Shown in pieces: positions 53,755 through 64,000 of a stretch of DNA of 64,000 nt. The notes beneath the pieces were generated by a model. It did no database searches, was not told where the DNA came from, and saw nothing but the letters and a program-made list of their open reading frames with translations. The stretch lies in the NCBI RefSeq assembly GCF_019634775.1, contig NZ_JAHCAS010000001.1, positions 868,001 to 932,000 of the forward strand, given 5' to 3'. Made by a program: the position numbers and the translations under genes. Numbering within the stretch: the first letter of the stretch is position 1; every line of letters begins with the position of its first letter. The DNA is from Dokdonella sp. (GTDB lineage Bacteria > Pseudomonadota > Gammaproteobacteria > Xanthomonadales > Rhodanobacteraceae).

Positions 53755-54603
53755 TCAGTCCTCGGCATCACCGGGAACGTAGGCGCGCAGTTCCGCGTAG
53801 ACCGGCTCGGTATCCGGGCGCTGACCATGCCACAGGACGAACGATTCGGCGGCTTGCTCGACGAGCATGCCGAGGCCGTCGAGGGCCTGTTCCGCACCGG
53901 CGCTGCGCGCCCAGGCGAGGAAGCCGATTGCGGCCTTGCCATAGGAAAGGTCGTAACAAAGCGTGCGCGGCGCGACCAGCGAACGTGGCAGGTCCAGGTC
54001 ATGCCCGTCATGGCCGGCCGAGGTCGCATTGACCACCAGATCGTAGGCACCCCACTGGCCGAGGTCATCCCAGTAGCGCGTATGCACGCGCCCTGGCGCG
54101 CCGATCACGTCGGCCAATACGTCGGCGCGCTCAGGGGTGCGATTGGCGATGGTCAGTTCGGCGATGCCGGCATCGAACAGGGCGAACGCAGCCGCACGCG
54201 CGGCACCGCCGGCGCCGAGCAGCAGGGTACGACGCTCGCGCAGATCGAGATGGTGGCGCTCGGTTATGTCGCGCACGAGGCCGGTGCCATCGGTGCTGTC
54301 GCCGTACCAGCCGGCGCCTTCACGCAGCAGGGTGTTGACGCTGTCGGCACGACGCGCGCGATCGCTGAGGCGAAGGCACAGCCGCGCGGCGATGGCCTTG
54401 AGCGGCAGGGTGATGTTGGCACCGCGACCGCCGGCATCGGCGAAGCGTGCAAGTTCGGCGACGAAGCTGTCCGCCGAGGCTTCGATCGCGCGGTATTCCA
54501 TGGCGATGCCGAGCTGGCGTGCGAACGCGGTGTGGATGCGTGGCGACAGCGAATGCGCAATCGGCTGGCCGAACACGGCGTACTGCTGGGTCGGTGCGGT
54601 CAT
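53755..54603 (-). CDS. aroE: Shikimate dehydrogenase
   Basis: A 282-residue NADPH enzyme. [19 protein letters not shown] has the shikimate-binding Ser pair, [14 protein letters not shown] the catalytic lysine (usually NVTxPxK), SVNTL follows, and [15 protein letters not shown] is the NADP loop with NRTPER. It reduces 3-dehydroshikimate in aromatic amino acid synthesis. A GGGAGG site sits best for the ATG at 54603 (6 bases); an ATG at 54609 touches that site. hemB lies 43 bases upstream in the same direction. Confidence 0.94.
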   Translation of the reverse strand: MTAPTQQYAVFGQPIAHSLSPRIHTAFARQLGIAMEYRAIEASADSFVAELARFADAGGRGANITLPLKAIAARLCLRLSDRARRADSVNTLLREGAGWYGDSTDGTGLVRDITERHHLDLRERRTLLLGAGGAARAAAFALFDAGIAELTIANRTPERADVLADVIGAPGRVHTRYWDDLGQWGAYDLVVNATSAGHDGHDLDLPRSLVAPRTLCYDLSYGKAAIGFLAWARSAGAEQALDGLGMLVEQAAESFVLWHGQRPDTEPVYAELRAYVPGDAED

Positions 54604-54646
54604 CGACATCCTCCCTCGATGGTGAAGTGTGCCAACGCAATGCGCG

Positions 54647-56487
<1,841 letters not shown>

Positions 56488-56653
56488 GGCCAGGTACGGC
56501 CATCGCCTCGCGCCAATCGCCCATCGCCACGGATGCCTTGGTTGCGCAGGTGCGGCCGGCATCGCCAACGCATGGCTTCGGTGGAGTGCACCGGGGCCTG
56601 CGTTGATGTGGCCACCAGCGAGAAAACCCGCGACGCCGGTACGGTCCTGCCGT

Positions 56654-56659
56654 TATAGT
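56654..56659 (+). promoter_or_regulatory. Putative -10 box for the antiporter gene
   Basis: CGTTATAGTCACCC holds TATAGT, 46 bases before the ATG at 56706. It has the same sequence as the boxes at 55733 and 19372. Confidence 0.45.
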
Positions 56660-56705
56660 CACCCATCCCCGCGCACCGCGCGCCCGATGCCGAGGATGCC
56701 CCCGC

Positions 56706-58472
56706 ATGCCGCACCACACGCCCCTCATCGCCATGCTCGTCGGCGGCATCGTGCTCGCCTTCGTGTTCGGCATGATCGCGCAGCGGTTGCGGCTGTCTCC
56801 TCTGCTCGGCTACCTCGTCGCCGGAATCGTCGTCGGCCCGTTCACGCCGGGCTTCGTCGCCGACATGAGCCTCGCCCACGAACTGTCCGAGATCGGCGTG
56901 ATCCTGCTGATGTTCGGCGTCGGCCTGCATTTCTCACTGGGCGACCTGCTCTCGGTGCGCACGATCGCCATTCCCGGCGCACTCGCGCAGATCGCCATCG
57001 CCACCGGCCTTGGCATGCTGCTGGCCTGGGGCCTGGGCTGGACCTGGGGCGCCGGCCTCGTGTTCGGCATCTGCCTTTCGGTCGCCAGCACGGTCGTGCT
57101 GTTGCGTGCCCTCGAGGAACGCCGCCTGCTTGAAACGAACCGCGGCCGCATCGCCATCGGCTGGCTGATCGTCGAGGATCTGGTCACCGTACTCGTGCTG
57201 GTCATGCTGCCGGCCGTGGCCGGCCTGCTCGGCGGCAAGGTCGAAGAAGGTGCTTCGACTGACACGATCGACATCCTCAAGGCGCTGGTCTGGACGATCG
57301 GCAAGGTGACCGTGTTCATCGTGCTGATGTTCGCGGTCGGCCGGCGCGTCATCCCGTGGCTGCTCGAGCGCACCGCCACGACCGGCTCGCGCGAACTGTT
57401 CACGCTGGCGGTGCTGGCGATTTCGCTCGGTGTCGCCTACATGTCGGCGGCGCTGTTCGACGTTTCGTTCGCGCTCGGCGCCTTCCTTGCTGGCGTCGTC
57501 CTCAACGAATCGAAACTGAGCCACGAGGCAGCCAACGATTCGCTGCCGATGCGTGATGCCTTTGCCGTGCTGTTCTTCGTCTCGGTCGGCATGTTGTTCG
57601 ACCCCAGGATCATCCTCGAGCAACCTCTGGCGATCCTCGCCACATTCCTTATCATCACGGTCGGCAAATCACTCGGCGCGCTGTTCATCGTGCGCGCGTT
57701 CGGCCATCCGATCCAGACCAGCCTGACCATCGCCACCGCACTTGCGCAGATCGGCGAGTTCTCCTTCATCCTCGCCGCGCTTGGCGTCAGCCTCGGCCTG
57801 CTCAGCGAGGAAGGTCGCAACCTGATCCTTGCCAGCGCCCTGCTCTCGATCATCGTCAACCCGATGTTGTTCGTCGCCCTCGACCGCTGGTTCGCGCGAC
57901 GCGAGGCCGTACAGGACGCCGCCGCGAAGGAAGGTGTGTCGATGCCACCCGACGAAGACGATTTCCTGCCCGACCGCGCACTGATCCCGGCGGCTGGCCA
58001 CATCGTGCTGATCGGCTTCGGCCGCGTCGGTTCGCGCGTCGGCCGCTCGCTGTACGAAAAGAAGCTGCCACTGGTGCTGATCGAGTCCGACCGCGACGAT
58101 TGCATCGAGGCGCGCAAGCTCGGTATCCCGTGCATCCTCGGCAACGCGGTCAGCCCGGGCGTGCTCGCCGACGCCCACCTGTCCACCGCCAGTGCCTTGC
58201 TCGTGGCCATCCCGCAAACCCTCGAGGCCGGCCCGATCATCAAGCAGGCGCGCGAGGTCAACCCCGGCATTGCCATCCTTGCCCGCGCCCATTCCGACGA
58301 GGAAGTGGCCTACCTGCTCAAGGCCGGCGCCGATGCGACGATCATGGGCGAGAGCGAGATCGCGCGCAGCATGTGCGATTCGGTCGAGGCGCTGGTCCGC
58401 CTGGTGCCGAAACTCGAGGAAGCGCAGCGCCGCGGCGACGTGCCGCCGGCGGAGCCGGTGCCGGCCGTGTAG
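56706..58472 (+). CDS. CPA2-family cation/proton antiporter with TrkA-N domain (YbaL/KefB-like)
   Basis: A 588-residue protein. Twelve to thirteen membrane segments (1-400) include LLGYLVAGIVVGPFTPGFVA, the core helix with LILLMFGVGLHFSLGDL-like sequence, and FDVSFALGAFLAGVVL. The TrkA-N Rossmann domain starts near residue 435 (HIVLIGFGRVGSRVGRSLYE), with ESDRDDC at the acidic end of strand 2. Family role: K+ or Na+/H+ exchange gated by nucleotides. It ends near a palindrome (58478-58531) shared with the convergent cytochrome gene. Confidence 0.88.
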   Translation: MPHHTPLIAMLVGGIVLAFVFGMIAQRLRLSPLLGYLVAGIVVGPFTPGFVADMSLAHELSEIGVILLMFGVGLHFSLGDLLSVRTIAIPGALAQIAIATGLGMLLAWGLGWTWGAGLVFGICLSVASTVVLLRALEERRLLETNRGRIAIGWLIVEDLVTVLVLVMLPAVAGLLGGKVEEGASTDTIDILKALVWTIGKVTVFIVLMFAVGRRVIPWLLERTATTGSRELFTLAVLAISLGVAYMSAALFDVSFALGAFLAGVVLNESKLSHEAANDSLPMRDAFAVLFFVSVGMLFDPRIILEQPLAILATFLIITVGKSLGALFIVRAFGHPIQTSLTIATALAQIGEFSFILAALGVSLGLLSEEGRNLILASALLSIIVNPMLFVALDRWFARREAVQDAAAKEGVSMPPDEDDFLPDRALIPAAGHIVLIGFGRVGSRVGRSLYEKKLPLVLIESDRDDCIEARKLGIPCILGNAVSPGVLADAHLSTASALLVAIPQTLEAGPIIKQAREVNPGIAILARAHSDEEVAYLLKAGADATIMGESEIARSMCDSVEALVRLVPKLEEAQRRGDVPPAEPVPAV

Positions 58473-58477
58473 TCGTG

Positions 58478-58531
58478 ACTCGTGATTCGGGCAGGGCGTC
58501 GCTCTTGCCTTCGCTTTCGCCAATCACGGTC
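58478..58531. repeat. Palindrome between convergent antiporter and cytochrome b561 genes
   Basis: CGTGATTCGGGCA (58483 on) faces CGCCAATCACG, with inner AGGGCG...CTTGCC segments. It is placed between two converging stop codons and may terminate both transcripts. It has the same build as the 2623 and 37992 elements but a different sequence. Confidence 0.5.
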
Positions 58532-58536
58532 CCGCT

Positions 58537-59067
58537 TCAAATCATCCGCCGCAGCGTATCGTCGCGGCGGCCGAAGTGGTGGTACAGCGCGGCCAGCACG
58601 TGCAGACCGACCACGAGGTAGAAACCGTTGGCGACGAGCTTGTGGATGTCCTCGAGCTGGTCCGCGAGTGCCTTGTCGGTTGCGAGCAGGGCCGGCAACG
58701 CGATCGACGTGAAAGGCACGAGGATCGGCTTGCCATCGGTCCACGCGGTGGCAATGCCGAGCAAAGGCTGGACGACCAGCATCGCGTACAGCAGCACATG
58801 CGCGGCCTTGGCGGGCACGGCCTGCCAGCGCGGCAATGGCGGCGAGACCGGCGGCGCCGGTTTGCGTATGGCCAGCAGCAGGCGCGGCAGCATCAGGGCG
58901 AGGATGGCGATGCCGACCCAGAAGTGCCCCTGCACCATCGCCGCGCGAGGCGCCGTGCCGCGCTCGAACACGACGCGGAACTCGATCAGCAGATAGGCCG
59001 CGACCATCAGCAAGACGATGCTCCAGTGCAGCCAGCGACGGGACAACGCGTACTTCAAGGCGGCCAT
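58537..59067 (-). CDS. Cytochrome b561
   Basis: A 176-residue membrane protein with four segments. Haem-ligand histidines are plausible in SRRWLHWSIVLLM, VQGHFWVGIAIL, and YLVVGLHVLAALYHHFGRRD. It is a di-haem b561 (CybB type), an electron carrier between quinol and periplasmic or superoxide targets. The start at 59067 has a GGGAG site. The frame reaches 59109. Confidence 0.88.
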   Translation of the reverse strand: MAALKYALSRRWLHWSIVLLMVAAYLLIEFRVVFERGTAPRAAMVQGHFWVGIAILALMLPRLLLAIRKPAPPVSPPLPRWQAVPAKAAHVLLYAMLVVQPLLGIATAWTDGKPILVPFTSIALPALLATDKALADQLEDIHKLVANGFYLVVGLHVLAALYHHFGRRDDTLRRMI

Positions 59068-59178
59068 GATCAGTGCTCCCGGGACGACGACCCTGTTCGC
59101 GACCGACACTGGCGCAGACGCATCACCGCGGTCAAGCCGCCGCGCCGCCGGGTTTCATCCGTCCGCTCGGCGGACCGG

Positions 59179-59184
59179 TAAGAT
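59179..59184 (+). promoter_or_regulatory. Putative -10 box for xth
   Basis: CCGGTAAGATCGAC holds TAAGAT, 28 bases before the ATG at 59212. Confidence 0.4.
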
Positions 59185-59211
59185 CGACACACCGTCGCGG
59201 ACCAGACGCCC

Positions 59212-59985
59212 ATGAAAATCGCCAGCTGGAACGTCAATTCGCTCAACGTGCGTCTGGCGCATGTCGAGCGCTGGTGCGGCCTGGCGCAGCCGGATGTGCT
59301 GGCCTTGCAGGAAACCAAGCTCGAGGACGCGAAGTTTCCGCGTGCCGCGATCGAGGCGCTCGGTTACACGGTGCGCTTTTCCGGACAGAAGACCTACAAC
59401 GGCGTCGCCCTGCTCGCGCGCGCGCCGATCGAGGATGTCGTGACCGACATTCCCGGCCTCGACGATCCGCAGCGGCGCGTGCTCGTGGCCAGCGTCGGCG
59501 GCCTGCGGGTGGCCAACCTCTACGTGGTCAACGGCCAAGCCGTCGGCAGCGAAAAGTACGCCTACAAGCTCGACTGGCTGGACAAGGTCACGCGCTTTCT
59601 CGAAGGCGAACTGCGCAACGATCCGCGTCTGGTCGTGATGGGTGATTTCAACATCGCTCCGGACGATCGTGACGTGCACGATCCGGTCGCCTGGCATGAG
59701 CAGATCCTGTGTTCGACGCCCGAGCGCGAGGCGCTGCGCCGACTGCTCGATCTCGGCCTGATCGACAGTTTCCGGCTGTTCGAGGCCGATGGCGGGCACT
59801 ATTCGTGGTGGGATTACCGCCAGGCCGCGTTCCGGCGCAATCTCGGCTTGCGCATCGACCTCGTGTTGGCCAGCGAAACCTTGAAGCCGCGCGCGCGCGC
59901 CGCCACCATCGACCGCTCACCGCGGGAATGGGATCGTCCGTCCGACCATGCGCCCGTGCTGCTGGAGCTTGCCGATGACTTCTGA
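59212..59985 (+). CDS. xth: Exodeoxyribonuclease III
   Basis: A 257-residue AP endonuclease/3' exonuclease. [20 protein letters not shown] starts it; the metal glutamate is in [10 protein letters not shown], then the catalytic Tyr/Asp region, [23 protein letters not shown], and RIDLVLAS with the final histidine in [13 protein letters not shown]. Role: base excision repair and 3'-end cleaning. Its 3' end overlaps the next gene by 11 bases. Confidence 0.96.
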   Translation: MKIASWNVNSLNVRLAHVERWCGLAQPDVLALQETKLEDAKFPRAAIEALGYTVRFSGQKTYNGVALLARAPIEDVVTDIPGLDDPQRRVLVASVGGLRVANLYVVNGQAVGSEKYAYKLDWLDKVTRFLEGELRNDPRLVVMGDFNIAPDDRDVHDPVAWHEQILCSTPEREALRRLLDLGLIDSFRLFEADGGHYSWWDYRQAAFRRNLGLRIDLVLASETLKPRARAATIDRSPREWDRPSDHAPVLLELADDF

Positions 59986-60634
59986 ATCCTGGCCCGCCTC
60001 GCTCGCCGACAGCGAGCTCGAGGAACTCGACGAGTTCCTGCGCGCGCACGCCGAGGAGGACACCTTGCTGCTCGACGGTGTGCACGGCCTGCTCACTTCG
60101 CTGGCGATCGGCCCGCAGCCGCCCAAACCCGACGAGTGGCTGGCCGAGGTGCTGCACGAACCCTTCGCCGATGCCGAGGAGGGCGAGCGCGTGCTGACCC
60201 TGCTCGCCCGCCTCAACGATTCGGTGCTGCTCGAGATCGAGACCGGCGCCTACGAACCGATCCTCGGCGAGATCGACACCGACGACGGTGACACCGCCTT
60301 CACCTCACGTGGCTGGTGCGAGGGCTTCAGCCGTGGCATCGACCTGCGCGCGTCGGTCTGGGAAGCCCGTCTCGGCCAGGATTCCGACCTCATGCAGCAT
60401 CTCGGCCCGATCATCGCCCTGTCGATCGAGGACGAGGTGTTCGAAAGCGATGCCGACTTCGCGCCGCTGACCGACGAGGAATACGACGAATGCATCGCCC
60501 GCATTCCCGAATCGGTCGAGGCCGTGGCCAGCTACTGGCGCGAGCATCCGGTGACCCACGAGGAGAATGCCCGCTTGCACGGCACCGAGCCGCGCACACC
60601 GCCGCGGCGGCGTGCGGGGCGCTGGGTGCACTAG
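59975..60634 (+). CDS. UPF0149/YecA family protein
   Basis: A 219-residue acidic, all-helical protein. [30 protein letters not shown] is the family opening, [20 protein letters not shown] the central motif, and [20 protein letters not shown] the last helices. There is no SEC-C metal-binding tail: the end is basic ([13 protein letters not shown]). Function unknown. It overlaps xth by 11 bases, so it is co-translated with a repair gene. Confidence 0.82.
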   Translation: MTSESWPASLADSELEELDEFLRAHAEEDTLLLDGVHGLLTSLAIGPQPPKPDEWLAEVLHEPFADAEEGERVLTLLARLNDSVLLEIETGAYEPILGEIDTDDGDTAFTSRGWCEGFSRGIDLRASVWEARLGQDSDLMQHLGPIIALSIEDEVFESDADFAPLTDEEYDECIARIPESVEAVASYWREHPVTHEENARLHGTEPRTPPRRRAGRWVH

Positions 60635-60639
60635 CGGTT

Positions 60640-60705
60640 TTGCCTTTCGGGGCTGACGCCGCCTCCATGCAATCAGCCTCTTGTGCGAGCGGCTGCAGCA
60701 GTGAA
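60640..60705. repeat. Decayed composite palindrome (third copy)
   Basis: GGGGCTGACGCCGCCTCCAT, then TGTGCGAGCGGCTGCAGCAG. It aligns with 7981-8042 and 38475-38536 with several mismatches. It lies between the convergent YecA-like and GGDEF genes. Confidence 0.45.
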
Positions 60706-60741
60706 AGGGTTGGATCAGGCCCTGCCCGGATTCGGCGCGGA

Positions 60742-61776
60742 TCAAACTGCCGGCGTGCGGAAGCCGTTGCCGCCCTGACCCTTGATCTCGTAGAGCATGA
60801 GGTCGGCTTCGCTGTACCAGACCGCCCAGTCGTTGGCCTCGGTGCACAGGCTGGCGCCGATGCTGACGCTGACGTCGACGCCGTTCACCGCGGCAGGGAA
60901 ACGCAATGAACGCACCGAGCTCACGATCTGGCTGGCACGCGCAGCCAGTTCCTCGACACCGGTGACCTGTACGAGCAAGGCGAACTCGTCGCCGCCCAGG
61001 CGGCACGGCAGGTCGCAGGGCGCTGCCACATTGAGCACTTCCTCGGCGATCGCGCGCAGCACGAGGTCGCCGACGAGGTGGCCACAACGGTCGTTGATCT
61101 GCTTGAAGCGATCGATATCGATCAGCATGAGGCCGAGCACGGTGCCGGGCAGGCGCGTGCGCTCGAGCTGATCGAGATAGGTGTAGAGGCCGCGACGGTT
61201 GCACAGGCTGGTCAACTCGTCCGTCTGCACCAGACGCTGCGCCGTGTTGAGCTGGGTCTGGGTCTGGCGCAGCGAATCGAGGGTGACCATGAGGTCCTCG
61301 TTGCGCCGCTTGAGACTGGCGATGAGCTGCTGTTCGCTGGCGACGAGATAGGCGAACGAGCGGCGCATGAACTGCGCGAGCAGGTGTGGTTCGGTGTCGA
61401 GCAGCACGTCGAAGGCCTGCTGCTCGATGACGTGCATGACGGTCGGCGCAGTCGCCACCGCATTGGCGACACGCGTGTGGTTGCCAATGAACAGCGTGAG
61501 CTCGCCGAAGAACTCGCGCGGACCGATCAGCTTGTCAGGCATGCTGCTGCCGAACTCGAGTCGAACCTGGCCGGATTCGACGATGAACATGCTGCGACCG
61601 AGCTCGCCGAGACGGAAGATGACCTCGCCATCGCGTACCTCGCGCCGGTCGCTGGCAGCGGCGAACAGGTTGAACTCGCGCTCGGACAACTCTCGCAGCA
61701 GCAGCGGTGACCGCTGCCTGTTGGCTCCGAACCTTTCGAGCGGCGTGACGCTTATTGCCGAAGGGCTGCTTGGCAT
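60742..61776 (-). CDS. Cyclic-nucleotide-binding GGDEF diguanylate cyclase
   Basis: A protein of about 344 residues. A Crp-like cNMP-binding domain (about 30-140: VIFRLGELGRSMFIVESGQV, GPREFFGELTLFIGN) is followed by a coiled linker and an active GGDEF domain (TDELTSLCNRRGLYTYLDQL, CRLGGDEFALL). The usual RxxD inhibitory site before GGDEF reads APCDLPC, with no Arg, so product inhibition may be absent. The N-terminal domain would sense a cyclic nucleotide or act as a fold only. The ATG at 61776 was chosen (GGGGGA upstream). The frame is open to 61926. Confidence 0.88.
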   Translation of the reverse strand: MPSSPSAISVTPLERFGANRQRSPLLLRELSEREFNLFAAASDRREVRDGEVIFRLGELGRSMFIVESGQVRLEFGSSMPDKLIGPREFFGELTLFIGNHTRVANAVATAPTVMHVIEQQAFDVLLDTEPHLLAQFMRRSFAYLVASEQQLIASLKRRNEDLMVTLDSLRQTQTQLNTAQRLVQTDELTSLCNRRGLYTYLDQLERTRLPGTVLGLMLIDIDRFKQINDRCGHLVGDLVLRAIAEEVLNVAAPCDLPCRLGGDEFALLVQVTGVEELAARASQIVSSVRSLRFPAAVNGVDVSVSIGASLCTEANDWAVWYSEADLMLYEIKGQGGNGFRTPAV

Positions 61777-62013
61777 CCTCGTTCCCCCGCACCGTCCCAT
61801 GCGCCGCGAGATGGTAACCGATTGCTGCATTTCGCCAAGCAGGTCTTGGCCGGACTGCGCCGAAGGCCGTTGCGCGCCGCAACACCCCAACCCCGCGGTG
61901 CCGTGGATAGCGCGCGGATGGAACACGTTCCGGCCGCGCTGCCGGAACGCGGGGCCCGAGGCCTCTTCGGCTCCTCCAACCCCACGTTCCGATACCGACG
62001 CCGAATGCGACCC

Positions 62014-63318
62014 TCAGGCCGCGCTCTTGTGCTCGCCGTGGAACTGCGCTTCCTCGGTCGAACCCTTGAGCGCGGTGGTCGACGACTGGCCCTGCTGGAT
62101 GGCCTGGGTGACCTGATCGAAGTAGCCGGTGCCGACTTCACGCTGGTGCTTGACCGCGGTGAAGCCGCGCTCGGCGGCGGCAAACTCGGCCTCCTGCAGT
62201 TCAACGAAGGCGCTCATCTGGTTGCGCGCATAGCCATATGCCAGGTTGAACATCGAGTAGTTGAGCGCGTGGAAACCGGCCAGGGTGATGAACTGGAACT
62301 TGTAGCCATAGCTCGCGATTTCCTTCTGGAACTTCGCGATGGTGGCGTCGTCGAGGTTCTTCTTCCAGTTGAACGACGGCGAGCAGTTGTAGGCAAGCAG
62401 CTTGCCCGGGTACTTGGCATGGATCGCCTCGGCGAACCGGCGCGCGAACTCGAGATCCGGCTTGCCGGTCTCGCACCAGACGAGGTCTGCGTACGGCGCG
62501 TAGGCGAGGCCGCGACTGATCGACTGGTCAAGTCCGTTGCGGGTCTTGAAGAAGCCTTCGACGGTGCGCTCGCCGGTGCAGAACGGCCGGTCGTTCGGAT
62601 CGATGTCGCTGGTCAGCAGATCCGCGGCCTCGGCGTCGGTGCGCGCGACGATGATCGTCGGCACGCCCATGACGTCGGCGGCGAGGCGCGCGGCGTTGAG
62701 TTTTTCGATCGCTTCGCGGGTGGGCACCAGTACCTTGCCGCCCATGTGGCCGCACTTCTTGACCGAGGCGAGCTGATCCTCGAAGTGCACGCCGGCGGCA
62801 CCGGCCTCGATCATCGCCTTCATCAGTTCGAAGGCATTGAGCACGCCGCCAAAGCCGGCCTCGGCGTCAGCCACGATGGGCTGCAGGAAGTCGATCGAGT
62901 CGTCGCCTTCGGCGTGGTGCAGCTGGTCGGCACGCAGCAGCGCGTTGTTGATGCGCCGGACCACGGCCGGCACGGAATCGGCCGGATACAGCGACTGGTC
63001 CGGATACATCTGACCGGCGAGGTTGGCATCGGCGGCTACCTGCCAGCCCGACAGGTAGATCGCCTTGAGGCCGGCCTTGACCTGCTGCATGGCCTGATTG
63101 CCGGTCAGCGCTCCGAGCGCATTGACGAACGGCTCCTTGTGCAGCGACGACCACAGCTTCTCGGCACCGAGCCGCGCGATCGAATGCTCGACATGTATGG
63201 TGCCGCGCAGGCGCACCACGTCCTCGACCGAGTAGTTGCGCGTGATGCCTGCCCAGCGCGGGTTGTTGGTCCAATCGAGTTTCAGTTGATCTGCGCTCGG
63301 CATCGGGTTCTTGCTCAT
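62014..63318 (-). CDS. aceA: Isocitrate lyase
   Basis: A 434-residue enzyme. The active-site signature [14 protein letters not shown] holds the catalytic cysteine near residue 190. [20 protein letters not shown] and [13 protein letters not shown] are further conserved regions. It splits isocitrate to glyoxylate and succinate in the glyoxylate shunt, allowing growth on acetate and fatty acids. It begins 34 bases after the aceB stop, so the two are an operon (aceB first). The 237 bases beyond its stop belong to the GGDEF gene promoter region. Confidence 0.97.
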   Translation of the reverse strand: MSKNPMPSADQLKLDWTNNPRWAGITRNYSVEDVVRLRGTIHVEHSIARLGAEKLWSSLHKEPFVNALGALTGNQAMQQVKAGLKAIYLSGWQVAADANLAGQMYPDQSLYPADSVPAVVRRINNALLRADQLHHAEGDDSIDFLQPIVADAEAGFGGVLNAFELMKAMIEAGAAGVHFEDQLASVKKCGHMGGKVLVPTREAIEKLNAARLAADVMGVPTIIVARTDAEAADLLTSDIDPNDRPFCTGERTVEGFFKTRNGLDQSISRGLAYAPYADLVWCETGKPDLEFARRFAEAIHAKYPGKLLAYNCSPSFNWKKNLDDATIAKFQKEIASYGYKFQFITLAGFHALNYSMFNLAYGYARNQMSAFVELQEAEFAAAERGFTAVKHQREVGTGYFDQVTQAIQQGQSSTTALKGSTEEAQFHGEHKSAA

Positions 63319-63352
63319 GGCGGTGTCCTCGGGTGGATCGGGGTCGGGGTGG

Positions 63353-64000
63353 TCAGGCCAGGCGCGCGTACGCTGGCAAGGTCAGGAACTCGGCCAGTTC
63401 GGCCGCATGGGTCAGTTCGCCCAGCATGGCGACCGCTTCGGCGATGCGTTGTTGGCCCGGCAGACCGCTGGCCGGCAGGCGTGCGATGCAGCCGTCGAGC
63501 ACGGCGTCGAACAAGGCGAAATCGATCGGCGTGCCGTCGTCGAGGGCGAGGCCTTCGTGATGCAGCCACTGCCAGAGCTGGGCGCGCGAGATCTCCGCGG
63601 TCGCCGCATCCTCCATAAGGTGATGGATCGGCACACAGCCGAGGCCGTCGAGCCAGGCAGCGAGGTAACGCACGCAAACGTCGACATTGTTGATGAAGCC
63701 GGCACGGGTGATCGTGCCGGCCGGCACGGCGAGCAGGTCCTCGCGACCCACTTCGACATCGTCGCGCCGGTTGTCGAGCTGGTTCGGTGCCGGCATGACC
63801 GCATCGAATTCGGCGAGTGCGACCGCGATCAGGCCCGGGTGCGCGACCCAGGTGCCGTCATGACCGGCGCGCGCCTCGCGCTGCTTGTCGGCGCGCACCC
63901 GCGCGAGTGCCGCCTCGTTCGCCTGCACATCGCCACTGATCGGGATCTGCGCAGCCATGCCGCCCATGGCGAATGCGCCGCGGCGATGGCAGGTCTTGAT
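63353..64000 (-). CDS. aceB: Malate synthase A, N-terminus beyond window edge
   Basis: The last 215 codons of malate synthase run in from the right edge. [19 protein letters not shown] is the conserved AMGGM region, then [37 protein letters not shown] sequence, and the catalytic aspartate region [20 protein letters not shown]. It condenses glyoxylate with acetyl-CoA to malate. It is the first gene of the glyoxylate pair. Confidence 0.96.
   Translation of the reverse strand: MKTCHRRGAFAMGGMAAQIPISGDVQANEAALARVRADKQREARAGHDGTWVAHPGLIAVALAEFDAVMPAPNQLDNRRDDVEVGREDLLAVPAGTITRAGFINNVDVCVRYLAAWLDGLGCVPIHHLMEDAATAEISRAQLWQWLHHEGLALDDGTPIDFALFDAVLDGCIARLPASGLPGQQRIAEAVAMLGELTHAAELAEFLTLPAYARLA

Overview
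The window is a dense, GC-rich (roughly two-thirds G+C) piece of a gammaproteobacterial chromosome. FimX-type signalling, a halogenase-bearing aryl polyene (xanthomonadin-like) cluster, FabF/CLF pairs, PhhA, coniferyl aldehyde dehydrogenase and abundant intergenic palindromes of the TTCAGCCG type together suggest the order Xanthomonadales/Lysobacterales (Rhodanobacteraceae or Lysobacteraceae). This placement is an inference; there is no rRNA or tRNA in the window to confirm it.

Layout. 1-6.6 kb: a FimX-like c-di-GMP receptor cut by the left edge, DNA polymerase IV, a small membrane protein, a gamma-glutamyltransferase-family enzyme and a VOC protein. 6.6-18.9 kb: an aryl polyene-type pigment cluster with two outward-facing arms. 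It holds two WxWxIP flavin-dependent halogenase-like proteins, a membrane protein, two hotdog dehydratases, a LpxL-type acyltransferase, a LolA-like carrier, an MMPL exporter, a FabG-like reductase, a GT2 glycosyltransferase, a chain-length factor and a ketosynthase. No acyl carrier protein or aryl-loading enzyme is visible here. 19-31 kb: PII protein, UbiK, ComM, a beta-roll repeat protein, gpmI-envC-ctp, a YqfO-like protein, a GNAT acetyltransferase, a TPR membrane protein, GspA-GspB and a rhomboid protease. 32-38.5 kb: a PRPP-synthetase-like / beta-CASP nuclease / AMP-phosphorylase-like trio, then UbiA with an extraordinary 330-residue Pro/Ala-rich N-terminal extension. 38.6-44.7 kb: an Xre-RES toxin-antitoxin pair, PhhA, a second rhomboid, a membrane diguanylate cyclase, and a TerC protein behind a yybP-ykoY (Mn2+) riboswitch with a terminator. 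44.8-64 kb: an RlmI-like methyltransferase, a double-aspartyl-protease/PDZ protein divergent from an HTH regulator, folE, an MFS transporter, a DUF938 protein, coniferyl aldehyde dehydrogenase, gamma-carbonic anhydrase, aroE, Zn-independent hemB, a lipoprotein, a KefB/YbaL antiporter, cytochrome b561, xth, a YecA-like protein, a cyclic-nucleotide-binding GGDEF protein, and the glyoxylate-shunt pair aceA-aceB (aceB cut by the right edge).

Common themes. Intergenic gaps carry at least three families of dispersed palindromic repeats, one of them a roughly 160-bp MITE-like element with inverted arms. Many genes have a TAnnnT -10 box directly upstream, several only about 7 bases before the start codon, which suggests leaderless mRNAs. 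Three c-di-GMP-related proteins lie in the window. No rRNA, tRNA, CRISPR array, transposase or prophage gene was seen.
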